A DNA stretch of 44,749 nt from Cyanobium sp. NIES-981 (GTDB lineage Bacteria; Cyanobacteriota; Cyanobacteriia; PCC-6307; Cyanobiaceae): positions 1 through 44,749 of the forward strand of contig CAMDEM010000018.1 in the NCBI GenBank assembly GCA_945896675.1. Reading direction: 5' to 3'. The notes under the pieces are model-generated. The model was not told the DNA's origin, searched no databases, and worked only from the letters and a program-made list of their open reading frames with translations. The translations under genes were made by a program, and so were the position numbers. How positions within the stretch are numbered: position 1 is the first letter of the stretch; each line of letters opens with the position of its first letter. Of the stretch, positions 35,108 to 42,666 are shown one piece after another.

Positions 35108-36018
35108 GCCAAACCACCCTCAACCACGACCTGCTCCTCGAGCGACTCAGCACCTGCAAAGCCCTCGTGGCCGATGCAGCCACCCACTTGCTCGATCCCC
35201 AGGGCCGGGATCTGGCGGCCCAGATCCAGTGGTGGAAGCTTCCGGGCTTAGGGGCGGAATGGCCCGTGGCCGTGGTCGGCGCCGGGCCACCGGTGCTGTT
35301 GCTGCACGGCTTCGACAGCTCGTTTCTTGAATTCCGCCGGCTGGCCCCCCTGCTGGCCCCCCACTGCCAGCTGTTCATTCCCGATTTGTATGGCTTTGGC
35401 TTTTGCCCCCGGCCCGCACCGCCAGCGGCCAACCCCGAAGCGGTGCTGCGGCACCTCGGCAGCCTGGTGAGCACCATTGGTGAGCGCACCCCAGGCCCCC
35501 TGGGTTTGATTGGGGCCTCCATGGGCGGGTCAGTCGCCGTGGAACTGGCCCGGCGCTGCCCGCAGCGGATCGATCGGCTGTTGTTGCTTGCCCCTGCTGG
35601 CCTCACCGGCAATCCCATGCCCCTCCCCCCCGTACTCGATGGTTTGGGGGTCAAATTTCTAGCCCTGCCTTGGGTGCGCAAGGGTCTGTGCCGCTCCGCC
35701 TTCGCCAACCCCGACCAGGACGTAGGCGAGGCTGAACTCCAAATCGCTTCGGGGCATCTGCAGGCCCCTGGCTGGGCCGAAACGTTGGCGACCTTTGCCC
35801 GCTCCGGGGGCTTTGCTGGCTGCGGCAACCCTTTACCCGATCAGCCCATCGCAGTGCTCTGGGGGGCCAACGACAGAATTTTGCGGGCTCCCCAGAAACG
35901 GGCAGCCCAAGCCCTGTTAGGAGAGCGGATCAGGGAGCTTCAGAACTGCGGCCACCTGCCCCACATCGACCAACCCCAAACCGTGGCCGAGACCTGGATT
36001 CCATGCCAATCCGTTTGA
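35104..36018 (+). CDS. Alpha/beta hydrolase
   Basis: This is a 304-residue alpha/beta-hydrolase-fold enzyme. The oxyanion region is VLLLHGFDSSFLEFRRLAPLL, the nucleophile elbow is LIGASMGGSVAVELA, the acid is in VLWGANDRI, and the catalytic histidine is in LQNCGHLPHIDQP. GTG 35104 lies in the stop of the dehydrogenase gene (GTGA overlap). The same frame is open back to 34738, but that stretch lies inside the dehydrogenase and is not coding. The substrate is unknown. In picocyanobacteria this hydrolase group often sits beside chlorophyll or lipid genes (from memory), which gives no firm role here. Confidence 0.87.
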   Translation: MSQTTLNHDLLLERLSTCKALVADAATHLLDPQGRDLAAQIQWWKLPGLGAEWPVAVVGAGPPVLLLHGFDSSFLEFRRLAPLLAPHCQLFIPDLYGFGFCPRPAPPAANPEAVLRHLGSLVSTIGERTPGPLGLIGASMGGSVAVELARRCPQRIDRLLLLAPAGLTGNPMPLPPVLDGLGVKFLALPWVRKGLCRSAFANPDQDVGEAELQIASGHLQAPGWAETLATFARSGGFAGCGNPLPDQPIAVLWGANDRILRAPQKRAAQALLGERIRELQNCGHLPHIDQPQTVAETWIPCQSV

Positions 36019-36019
36019 A

Positions 36020-36658
36020 ATGACCACCAGTAGCGGCCCGGTCATGCAGCTGCTCGCCAGCGGCCTGCAGCTTTGGGTCAGACAGCAATGTGATGCGATC
36101 GAGAGCCTGGAGATCCAATTGGAGGGCTCCGCCCTGGGCCTGTTACGGGGGAAGCTGGCGGGGGTAAGCCTGATGGCCCGGCGGGTGAGCTACCAGCAGT
36201 TGGAGCTGGAATTGGTGCAACTCACCAGCAGCCCCATTGAGGTGAACATCGGCAAGCTGCTGAAGGGCCAACCGTTGCAACTGCAGCACCCCTTCTCGAT
36301 TCGAGGCCAGGTGGGCTTTACGGCGGAAGGCCTCAACCAATCGATCAGCAGGCCCCAGTGGCGAGGGCTGGCCGACCACCTGGGCGAAATGCTGCTGGGA
36401 ATCAGCCCCGTGGTGGAGCTACGCATCAGCCAAGACAAACTTATTTTTGCTGCAAAGGCCGCAGGCGAGGTGGGGCTGGTGGAGCTCGAAACCCACCTGG
36501 ATGCCAGCGATGGCGCGGTGGTCATCAACGCCATCCAAGGGAAGCTGCAGGTGGAACTGCCCATGGATCCGGGCATCACGATTGAGCGCGCCAATCTCGA
36601 AGGAGGCATGGTGCAGCTCTATGGCACCGCCAAGGTGTCAGTCGGAGCTTCCAGCTAG
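36020..36658 (+). CDS. DUF2993 (LmeA-like) lipid-binding domain protein
   Basis: This 212-residue protein starts 1 nt after the hydrolase stop. The pattern IESLEIQLEGSALGLLRGKLAGVSLMARRVSYQQLELELVQL, then EVNIGKLLKGQPLQLQHPFSIRGQVGFTAEGLNQSI, matches DUF2993 proteins of cyanobacteria, which are related to mycobacterial LmeA phospholipid-binding proteins. No signal peptide is evident. The function is unknown; the alternating beta pattern fits a lipid-binding TULIP-like or curved-sheet fold. It is co-transcribed with the dehydrogenase and hydrolase genes. Confidence 0.82.
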   Translation: MTTSSGPVMQLLASGLQLWVRQQCDAIESLEIQLEGSALGLLRGKLAGVSLMARRVSYQQLELELVQLTSSPIEVNIGKLLKGQPLQLQHPFSIRGQVGFTAEGLNQSISRPQWRGLADHLGEMLLGISPVVELRISQDKLIFAAKAAGEVGLVELETHLDASDGAVVINAIQGKLQVELPMDPGITIERANLEGGMVQLYGTAKVSVGASS

Positions 36659-36682
36659 CCCCTCTGGTGCTGGTTGGCCTGC

Positions 36683-37669
36683 CTAGCTGGCCTGGATCAG
36701 CGGCAACACCAGGGTCACCAGGGTGAACACCACCGCCGGCACAAACAAATAGCTATCGATGCGATCCAGGATCCCCCCATGGCCGGGGATGGCATCGCCC
36801 GAATCCTTAATGCCGGCATCGCGCTTCATCATCGACTCAGTGAGATCCCCCACCAGGGCAAACACCGCCACCACCGCCCCCAGGCCTGCCCCCACCAGGG
36901 CTCCCCAGTGCCAACCCAGCAGCACCCCGCCCAGGGCGCCCACCAGGCAGGCACAGGCCATGCCGCCCAGGGCACCTTCCACGGTTTTGCCAGGCGAAAT
37001 TGGGGACAGAGGATGGCGGCCCAGGCGGCGACCAATCACATAGGAGCCGATATCGGTCGCCACAATCAAAAAGCAGGCCATCAGGGTGAGGCCCAGGCCA
37101 GCGCTTTGGGGCCAGCTCCAGCCCGCCAGGTTGGGGGCCAGGGCTTGGTCGGCCAGGTCGCGCAGCTTGATCCAATGGCTGGGCAAAAACCCCAAATAAA
37201 ACAGGCCAAAAATCGAGGCTGCGATATCGGCGATCGTGCCGGTGACCGGCTGCAACAGCAGCCAGCCACAAATCACCGCCCCTGAGGCCGGCAGGATCGC
37301 GGCCGCCACATCCCCGGAAAACCAGTGGCTGCCCTCCATGCCCGTGGCGGCCTGGGTGGAAATCAACAGCAACTGCACCGCCACCAGGGTGGTCTTGGTG
37401 GCCGGGCGAATCCCCTTGAACTGGGCCATGCGGAAGAACTCCAGCAGGCCCAAATGCACGATCACGCCCACGGCAGCGGTGAACCACCACCCCCCAAGCA
37501 TCACCACCACAAACCCAAAGCCACCGGCGGCCCAGCCACTCAGCAGCCTGGCAAGCGGCGTGGCTGTCCGCCTCTTGGCGTTGCCGCCGGCGGGGTTGCC
37601 GTTGGCGGGGTTGCCGTTGGCAGGGTTGCCGTTGGCAGAGGCATCGCTGGGGGGCGGGCTGGGCTTCAA
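36683..37669 (-). CDS. cdsA: Phosphatidate cytidylyltransferase (CDP-diglyceride synthase)
   Basis: CdsA makes CDP-diacylglycerol from phosphatidate and CTP for phospholipid synthesis. The polytopic protein has 328 residues. The C-terminal signature ESMMKRDAGIKDSGDAIPGHGGILDRIDS (near 285-313) is complete, and ISPGKTVEGALGG is also conserved. Eight or so membrane helices span residues 40-320. The first 36 residues are a soluble tail with NGNPA repeats. Its start overlaps the cbiT stop by 4 nt (ATGA). It is the last gene of a three-gene minus-strand cluster. Confidence 0.93.
   Translation of the reverse strand: MKPSPPPSDASANGNPANGNPANGNPAGGNAKRRTATPLARLLSGWAAGGFGFVVVMLGGWWFTAAVGVIVHLGLLEFFRMAQFKGIRPATKTTLVAVQLLLISTQAATGMEGSHWFSGDVAAAILPASGAVICGWLLLQPVTGTIADIAASIFGLFYLGFLPSHWIKLRDLADQALAPNLAGWSWPQSAGLGLTLMACFLIVATDIGSYVIGRRLGRHPLSPISPGKTVEGALGGMACACLVGALGGVLLGWHWGALVGAGLGAVVAVFALVGDLTESMMKRDAGIKDSGDAIPGHGGILDRIDSYLFVPAVVFTLVTLVLPLIQAS
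37591..37635 (-). repeat. Three 15-nt tandem repeats in the 5' end of cdsA
   Basis: The units at 37591-37605, 37606-37620 and 37621-37635 are CGGGGTTGCCGTTGG twice and one copy with one base changed. On the minus strand they encode repeats of Asn-Gly-Asn-Pro-Ala in the N-terminal tail of CdsA. The length is a multiple of three, so unit gain or loss would keep the frame. Confidence 0.92.
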
Positions 37670-38271
37670 CGTTCGGCGGCGATCAAGAACAGGGGCTCGG
37701 CTGCCGCCAGCTTGGCCTGGCTGCCGCGGCGCTGCATGCGATGCACGGTGGCCTGAACCACCTGGAGATCCCGGGCCTCCAACTGGCCGAGGGTGTCGGT
37801 GGCATCCACCAGGCCCTCGAGGCTGGCGGTGCTAATCACCAAGCGCCCATGGGGCACCAAGGCGTCCCACACCGCCAACAACACATCTCCCAGCGGCCGG
37901 CCCACCTCCAACAACACCCGATCGGGGTTGGCCGGCAACTGCTGCAGATCGTGGGGCGCCTGGCCGGCATGGATGTGCAAGTTGGCGATGCCGAAGCGCT
38001 GGCGGTTCTGCTCCAGCAGGCGAATGGCATCGGGATCCCGCTCCAAGGTATGCACCGCCCCCTGGGGCATGAGCCTGGCAATTTCCAACGCCAATGCTCC
38101 GGTGCCCCCGCCCACATCCCACACCAGCGAATCGGGCCTGGGCCGCAGGTGGGCCAGCAGCATCACCCGGAGCTCCATGGGGGTGGGGCTGAAGCCCGGG
38201 GCATGCTCAAACGCCCCATCGGGCAGGCCCGGGGTCACGAAATCCCACTGGTAGGCCCCGGCCTGCTGCAT
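37666..38271 (-). CDS. cbiT: Precorrin-6B C15-methyltransferase/decarboxylase-type (CbiT)
   Basis: CbiT methylates C15 and decarboxylates precorrin-6B (cobalt form in the anaerobic route) in cobalamin synthesis. The 201-residue protein has the SAM motif VWDVGGGTGALALEIARL (residues 50-67), an acidic post-II residue in HTLERDPDAI, and the QAPHDLQQLPANPDRVLLEVGRPLGDVL region typical of CbiT. The N terminus DFVTPGLPDGAFEHAPGFSPTPMELRVMLL is also family-like. The ATGA overlap with cdsA downstream, and 5 nt from the PLP protein gene upstream, indicate an operon. Most picocyanobacteria make pseudocobalamin, so this is probably for that pathway. Confidence 0.9.
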   Translation of the reverse strand: MQQAGAYQWDFVTPGLPDGAFEHAPGFSPTPMELRVMLLAHLRPRPDSLVWDVGGGTGALALEIARLMPQGAVHTLERDPDAIRLLEQNRQRFGIANLHIHAGQAPHDLQQLPANPDRVLLEVGRPLGDVLLAVWDALVPHGRLVISTASLEGLVDATDTLGQLEARDLQVVQATVHRMQRRGSQAKLAAAEPLFLIAAER

Positions 38272-38276
38272 CAGCT

Positions 38277-39608
38277 CTACGTGGCCACAACTTTTACCGT
38301 ATCAGCGATTTGGCCGGGCCATAGCGCCTGTTGACAGGCCAACCAGGCAGCCCGATCCCCATCGATCCGCTCCCCTGGAACCAGCAAGGGGATCCCCGGG
38401 GGGTAGGGGCAGAGCGGTTCGGCAGCAATCCGCCCCACCGCATCGGCCAGGGGCACACCGATGGCGGGCGAGCGCCAGGCCTGGCCAAGGGGCATCGCTG
38501 GCGTGGCCACCAAGGGCAAGGGGGGGGCACTGAAGGGCGGCAAGGGCCGGCCACCTAGGGCGCGGCGCAGGGCCAGCAAATGCCGAGGCAGGCGCCATTC
38601 CAGCCAGGCCGGGGGCTCCATGCCGAGGCAAAAGGTGAGGGTGCCCGGCTCAGGCAGCTCACCAATCACCCCCCGCTCCAGCAGCCAACCATCAGCATCG
38701 AGGCCATTGATGCCCATGGCGGCGGTGTGGAGCACCAGGCGCAGGGGGTCCTGGTTGGCCACCAGGGGCAATTGCTTTTGATGGCAACGCCTGCGCAGGC
38801 GCCCGGCGATGGCGAGGGCCCGGCGGCGTTGGCCCTGGCCACGGGCGCTGGTGGCGTGCCGTACGGAAGCGGCAGCCGATGCGAGCAACAAAGCGCTGGG
38901 GCTGGAGCTTTGCAGCCACAACAGGGCCCGCTCCATCGCCCCAGGATCCACCCTCTCGCCCTGAAGCAACACCAGGGCGCTTTGGGCCAAGCCACCACTG
39001 GATTTCTGGCACGACACCACCACCAGATCGGCACCGGCAGCAAGGGCTTCCCCCTGGCCATGGGCCTGATCCACCAGCACCTTGAGGCCCGCTTGATGGC
39101 CCAGGGCCACCAGAGCAGCCAAATCCCCCGCCAGGCCCTGGTAGCTCGGATCCACCAGCACCAGGCCCGCCAAGGGACCGGTCGCCTGGGCAGCGGCAAT
39201 CACCTGCGCCAGATGGGGCACAGGTGGCGGCAACCACAGGCCGGTAGCGGGGTCAAAGGGCAGATCAAACAGGACCGGCTCCAGGTCCCCCAGCAGACAG
39301 CCGTGCAGCAGGGAGCGATGCAGGTTGCGGGGCAGCAGCACCCGGCTACCCGGCTCTGCCATCGCCAGCAGGGAGGCCTGCAACAGGCCACTGGCCCCAT
39401 TCACCCCAAACCAACAGCGCTCCGCAGCCAACAGGTGCGCGCACTCCTTTTGCGCCTCGGCCACCCAGCCCGTGGGGATTAAGGGTCCGCCCACCTCAGG
39501 CAGCTCTGGCAGATCCCAGCGGGCCGGCACCTGCCGCAGAAGCCTGCGCAGCTCTGGGGCCAAGCCTCGCCCGCGGCCATGGGCCGGCAAATGCAGCCAC
39601 AGGCTCAT
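38277..39608 (-). CDS. Orn/Lys/Arg decarboxylase-like PLP protein
   Basis: This 443-residue fold-type I PLP protein belongs to the Orn/Lys/Arg decarboxylase major-domain group. It has VNGASGLLQASLLAMAEPGSRVLLPRNLHRS near residue 70, VLVDQAHGQGEALAAGADLVVVSCQKSSGGLAQSALVLL (Asp180 and His183 for PLP, Lys202 for the Schiff base) and a C-terminal YPPGIPLLVPGERI. Most relatives have His-Lys at the Schiff base; here it is Gln-Lys. ATG 39608 is chosen; the frame is open to 39629. Possible reactions are arginine, lysine or ornithine decarboxylation, which sequence alone does not decide. Confidence 0.82.
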   Translation of the reverse strand: MSLWLHLPAHGRGRGLAPELRRLLRQVPARWDLPELPEVGGPLIPTGWVAEAQKECAHLLAAERCWFGVNGASGLLQASLLAMAEPGSRVLLPRNLHRSLLHGCLLGDLEPVLFDLPFDPATGLWLPPPVPHLAQVIAAAQATGPLAGLVLVDPSYQGLAGDLAALVALGHQAGLKVLVDQAHGQGEALAAGADLVVVSCQKSSGGLAQSALVLLQGERVDPGAMERALLWLQSSSPSALLLASAAASVRHATSARGQGQRRRALAIAGRLRRRCHQKQLPLVANQDPLRLVLHTAAMGINGLDADGWLLERGVIGELPEPGTLTFCLGMEPPAWLEWRLPRHLLALRRALGGRPLPPFSAPPLPLVATPAMPLGQAWRSPAIGVPLADAVGRIAAEPLCPYPPGIPLLVPGERIDGDRAAWLACQQALWPGQIADTVKVVAT

Positions 39609-39687
39609 CGCCCCTTTGCCCCCACCCAATCCATGGATCCACCACAGGCGTTTCTAGAGTCTGCGCTCCCCGTCGGCGGCAGCAAGC

Positions 39688-41343
39688 GTGACCACCTATT
39701 CCCCAGGGCGGGATTTGCGTTGGTTACTGCTGCGGCCTTGGGTGCTGGTGGGCCGCCTGGTGGAGGTGCTTTGGCAACTGGGCAGCCTGGCTGTGGTGCT
39801 GGTGATCCAGGGCTCAAGCCCCAAACCAGAGGTCCAAAAGCGGCTCGCCCAGAAGATCCTGGCCACCCTCACGGGCCTGGGGCCCTGCTTCATCAAGGTG
39901 GGGCAATCCCTCTCCACCCGCCCCGATTTGGTGCGGCGCGACTGGCTGGACCAACTCACCCAACTGCAAGACAACCTGCCCCCCTTCCCCCACGCCATCG
40001 CCCTGGCCACGATCGAGCAGGAATTGGGAGGCCCCGCAGACCAACTGTTTGAGCATTTCCCTGGCCATCCGATGGCTGCAGCCAGCCTGGGCCAGGTTTA
40101 CAAGGCCCAACTCGCCGATGGCCATTGGGTGGCCGTCAAGGTGCAACGGCCCAATCTTCCCTATCTGCTGCGGCGCGACCTGGTGATCATCCGGCTGCTT
40201 GCCGTGGCGGCAGCACCGCTGTTGCCCTTGAACCTGGGCTTTGGCTTGGGCGACATCATCGATGAATTTGGCCGCAGCCTGTTTGCCGAAATCGACTACC
40301 GGCAAGAGGCCGACAATGCCGAACGCTTTGCCACTCTCTTTTCCCACCATCCCGAGGTCACCGTGCCCCGGGTGGAGAGGCTGCTCTCGGCGGAGCGGGT
40401 GCTGACCACCACCTGGATCAACGGGACCAAACTCCAGGAACGCCAGGTGCTCGAAGCCCGCCAGCTCGACCCCTCGGCCCTGATCCGCACTGGCGTGATT
40501 GCCGGGCTGCAGCAATTGCTGGAATTCGGCTATTTCCACGCCGATCCCCACCCCGGCAATCTGTTTGCCCTACCGGGCAAAAACGGGGCCCTGGGCCATG
40601 TGGCCTACGTGGACTTCGGCATGATGGATTCGATCAGTGATAGCGATCGGCTCACCCTTACCGGGGCCGTGGTGCACCTGATCAACCGCGACTTTCGCGC
40701 CCTGGCCAGGGATTTCGTTGGACTGGGCTTCCTTAATCCCAAAACCGACCTCGAACCAATCGTGCCCGCCTTGGAGGAGGTGCTTGGTGGTGCCATCGGC
40801 GAAAACGTGGGGGCCTTCAATTTCAAGGCGATCACCGACCGGTTCTCGGAGTTGATGTATGCCTATCCCTTCCGGGTGCCGGCGCGCTTTGCCCTCATCA
40901 TTCGCGCCGTGGTGAGCCAGGAGGGTCTGGCACTGCGATTGGATCCGGATTTCAAAATCGTCCAGGTGGCCTACCCCTATGTGGCCAAGCGCCTGTTGGC
41001 CGGCGATACCGCGGAGATGCGCGAAAAACTGCTGGAGGTGCTCTTTGACGGCGACGGCCGGCTCCAGATCGAGCGGCTCGAAAACCTGCTGGCCGTGGTG
41101 GAAAGCGAAGGCCCCAGCACCGATCTGTTGCCCGTCGCTGGTGCGGGCCTGAAGCTATTGCTGGGGCCTGGGGGCCGCAGCCTGCGCCAGCGGCTGTTGC
41201 TCACCCTGGTCCAAGACGATCGGCTCAACACGGACGACCTCAGGTCCCTGGCATCCCTACTGGGCCGAACCTTCGGACCGCGCCGGTTGACCGCCCTACT
41301 GGGGGAACGGCTGCTGACAAGGCTGAATCCCCTGGCTGCCTAG
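39688..41343 (+). CDS. ABC1/UbiB-family atypical kinase
   Basis: This protein-kinase-like ABC1 (AarF/UbiB/ADCK) protein has 551 residues with a GTG start. Signature parts are KVGQ (Lys70-Gln73 in CFIKVGQSLSTRPDLV), the Ala-rich loop AAASLGQVYKAQL, the lysine strand WVAVKVQRPN, the catalytic YFHADPHPGNLF and the metal-binding YVDFGMMD. An N-terminal hydrophobic stretch (about 18-40) may associate with the membrane, and C-terminal helices follow the kinase. In cyanobacteria and plastids the family is linked to prenylquinone and tocopherol metabolism and stress; the target here is unknown. The divergent gap 39609-39687 holds a possible TAGAGT -10 element at 39655-39660. Confidence 0.9.
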   Translation: MTTYSPGRDLRWLLLRPWVLVGRLVEVLWQLGSLAVVLVIQGSSPKPEVQKRLAQKILATLTGLGPCFIKVGQSLSTRPDLVRRDWLDQLTQLQDNLPPFPHAIALATIEQELGGPADQLFEHFPGHPMAAASLGQVYKAQLADGHWVAVKVQRPNLPYLLRRDLVIIRLLAVAAAPLLPLNLGFGLGDIIDEFGRSLFAEIDYRQEADNAERFATLFSHHPEVTVPRVERLLSAERVLTTTWINGTKLQERQVLEARQLDPSALIRTGVIAGLQQLLEFGYFHADPHPGNLFALPGKNGALGHVAYVDFGMMDSISDSDRLTLTGAVVHLINRDFRALARDFVGLGFLNPKTDLEPIVPALEEVLGGAIGENVGAFNFKAITDRFSELMYAYPFRVPARFALIIRAVVSQEGLALRLDPDFKIVQVAYPYVAKRLLAGDTAEMREKLLEVLFDGDGRLQIERLENLLAVVESEGPSTDLLPVAGAGLKLLLGPGGRSLRQRLLLTLVQDDRLNTDDLRSLASLLGRTFGPRRLTALLGERLLTRLNPLAA

Positions 41344-41377
41344 GAGAGAAACGAACCATCCTGGTTTGAAATCAGGC

Positions 41378-42613
41378 TCAGACGATGGCTGTCATGGGGA
41401 TGGTGAACCAGCAAAGGCCCACCGAGATAATGCCGACCACAACCACAACCAGGGGCCAGATGTCGTCGACCCTCTCCAGGCGGTTGATCTGCGTTTGGCG
41501 AGAAAGCTCATCGGGCAGTTGCTCCACCTCAGCCGATCGTTTGCCGATCCAGATCACCAGCACAAAGGCGACGAGGGTTAACAGATAGGCCACCACATAC
41601 ACCCGATCCAGAAAGGCCAGATAGGGCAGATCAGGGAGAGAAGAGCGATAGCTCTGCTGTAGGAAGACCAACGTGAGCAGGATTGTGACGGGAATCGTCG
41701 AGCGCACATCCTGAAGATCATTGCGCAACTTGGAGACCAACAACACCATTGCCATCACCACGGCAAGAGGCAGCAGCAAACGCCAAAAAGACGACCAGGC
41801 CGAAGCCCCGTAGCCCAGGTCAAAAATGACCTGGCTGTAGTCAGCTTCTGCACCGCCAAGGCCAAAGTTGGTGGCGTAGTGATGACGATATTCCGCCATG
41901 GACCATCCTTGGGTGAGAAAACCAGTGATGCCTGCATAGAGGCCCATGCCACTATCCTTCAATTCAGGCAACAGACGCAGATTTCCATAGTCAAGCCCAC
42001 CTTCAGGATCATTCGCTTCGAAGACCAGAGGGAGATTGACCTCCAGGAAAGGAAAGCGTCGGAAATCTACATTATCAATGTAGAACGAGCCCTGATAAGT
42101 AAACATCTGGTAGTAACGCCCACTAGGCAGCTTCAACGGCTTGACGCCCACAGGTTTCAACACCGAAGATGGATTTGAGTCCAGCACATTGATCGGCACA
42201 ATTAGCTGCTGAATGGGCAGATCCTGCTCCTCCAGATAACGTTGCATTTCTCCATCCCAATTCATCCACACATAACCGCTACTCACGTAACTGGGTATGC
42301 GCAAATCAACGCTGTAGTTGTTATTGGTATAAATACCTAAATAGACGTGAAATCTGGCTTCATCGAATTCCTTTTGGTCGGCCTCCATCTCCGCTGGCAT
42401 GAGCCGGTCGCCGCGCTCGCGAGAACCCGTTAGCAGGGATCCAGACCCGTCTTTGGTCGTCAGCGCCCGGGGAGTGGATGCCAACCTCAGGTTGTCCCGG
42501 GAACGGGTGCCATCGAGCTCGATGCCTGCAACACTGAACAGCGCCAGAACAAGCGCCAACAGCAAGGCCACAAGCACCAGGAGATTCCACCGGCGTTGCT
42601 TACGCTGAGCCAT
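41378..42613 (-). CDS. Pentameric ligand-gated ion channel (pLGIC)-like membrane protein
   Basis: This 411-residue protein has the architecture of a prokaryotic Cys-loop/Pro-loop channel. A hydrophobic signal or anchor (about 9-29) precedes an extracytoplasmic domain (about 40-270) and four helices: M1 272-294 with LLPLAV, M2 302-322, M3 334-356 and M4 385-407. Matches to GLIC (recalled, not computed) include VYLGIYTNNNYSVDL, VWMNWDG, the loop motif DFRRFPF (184-189), LPDLPYL after M2, and a proline-bearing M4. Aligning the LP of the M2-M3 loop places Asp302 at -2', Thr306 at 2', Thr310 at 6' and Leu313 at 9', which suggests a cation pore. The M3-M4 loop is short, as in bacterial channels. 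It diverges from a solute-binding protein gene 53 bp away. Part of the gene (about 41870-42360) looks AT-richer than its surroundings. Confidence 0.82.
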   Translation of the reverse strand: MAQRKQRRWNLLVLVALLLALVLALFSVAGIELDGTRSRDNLRLASTPRALTTKDGSGSLLTGSRERGDRLMPAEMEADQKEFDEARFHVYLGIYTNNNYSVDLRIPSYVSSGYVWMNWDGEMQRYLEEQDLPIQQLIVPINVLDSNPSSVLKPVGVKPLKLPSGRYYQMFTYQGSFYIDNVDFRRFPFLEVNLPLVFEANDPEGGLDYGNLRLLPELKDSGMGLYAGITGFLTQGWSMAEYRHHYATNFGLGGAEADYSQVIFDLGYGASAWSSFWRLLLPLAVVMAMVLLVSKLRNDLQDVRSTIPVTILLTLVFLQQSYRSSLPDLPYLAFLDRVYVVAYLLTLVAFVLVIWIGKRSAEVEQLPDELSRQTQINRLERVDDIWPLVVVVVGIISVGLCWFTIPMTAIV

Positions 42614-42666
42614 ACCAGTGACAACAACCTGGCCGCGACGCTAGGCCAGCCAGGAGATTTTCAGCC

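Noticed and set aside
41353-41367. Bidirectional terminator between the ABC1 kinase and channel genes
   Set aside because: The stem is only 5 bp (AACCA/TGGTT) with no T run on either side.
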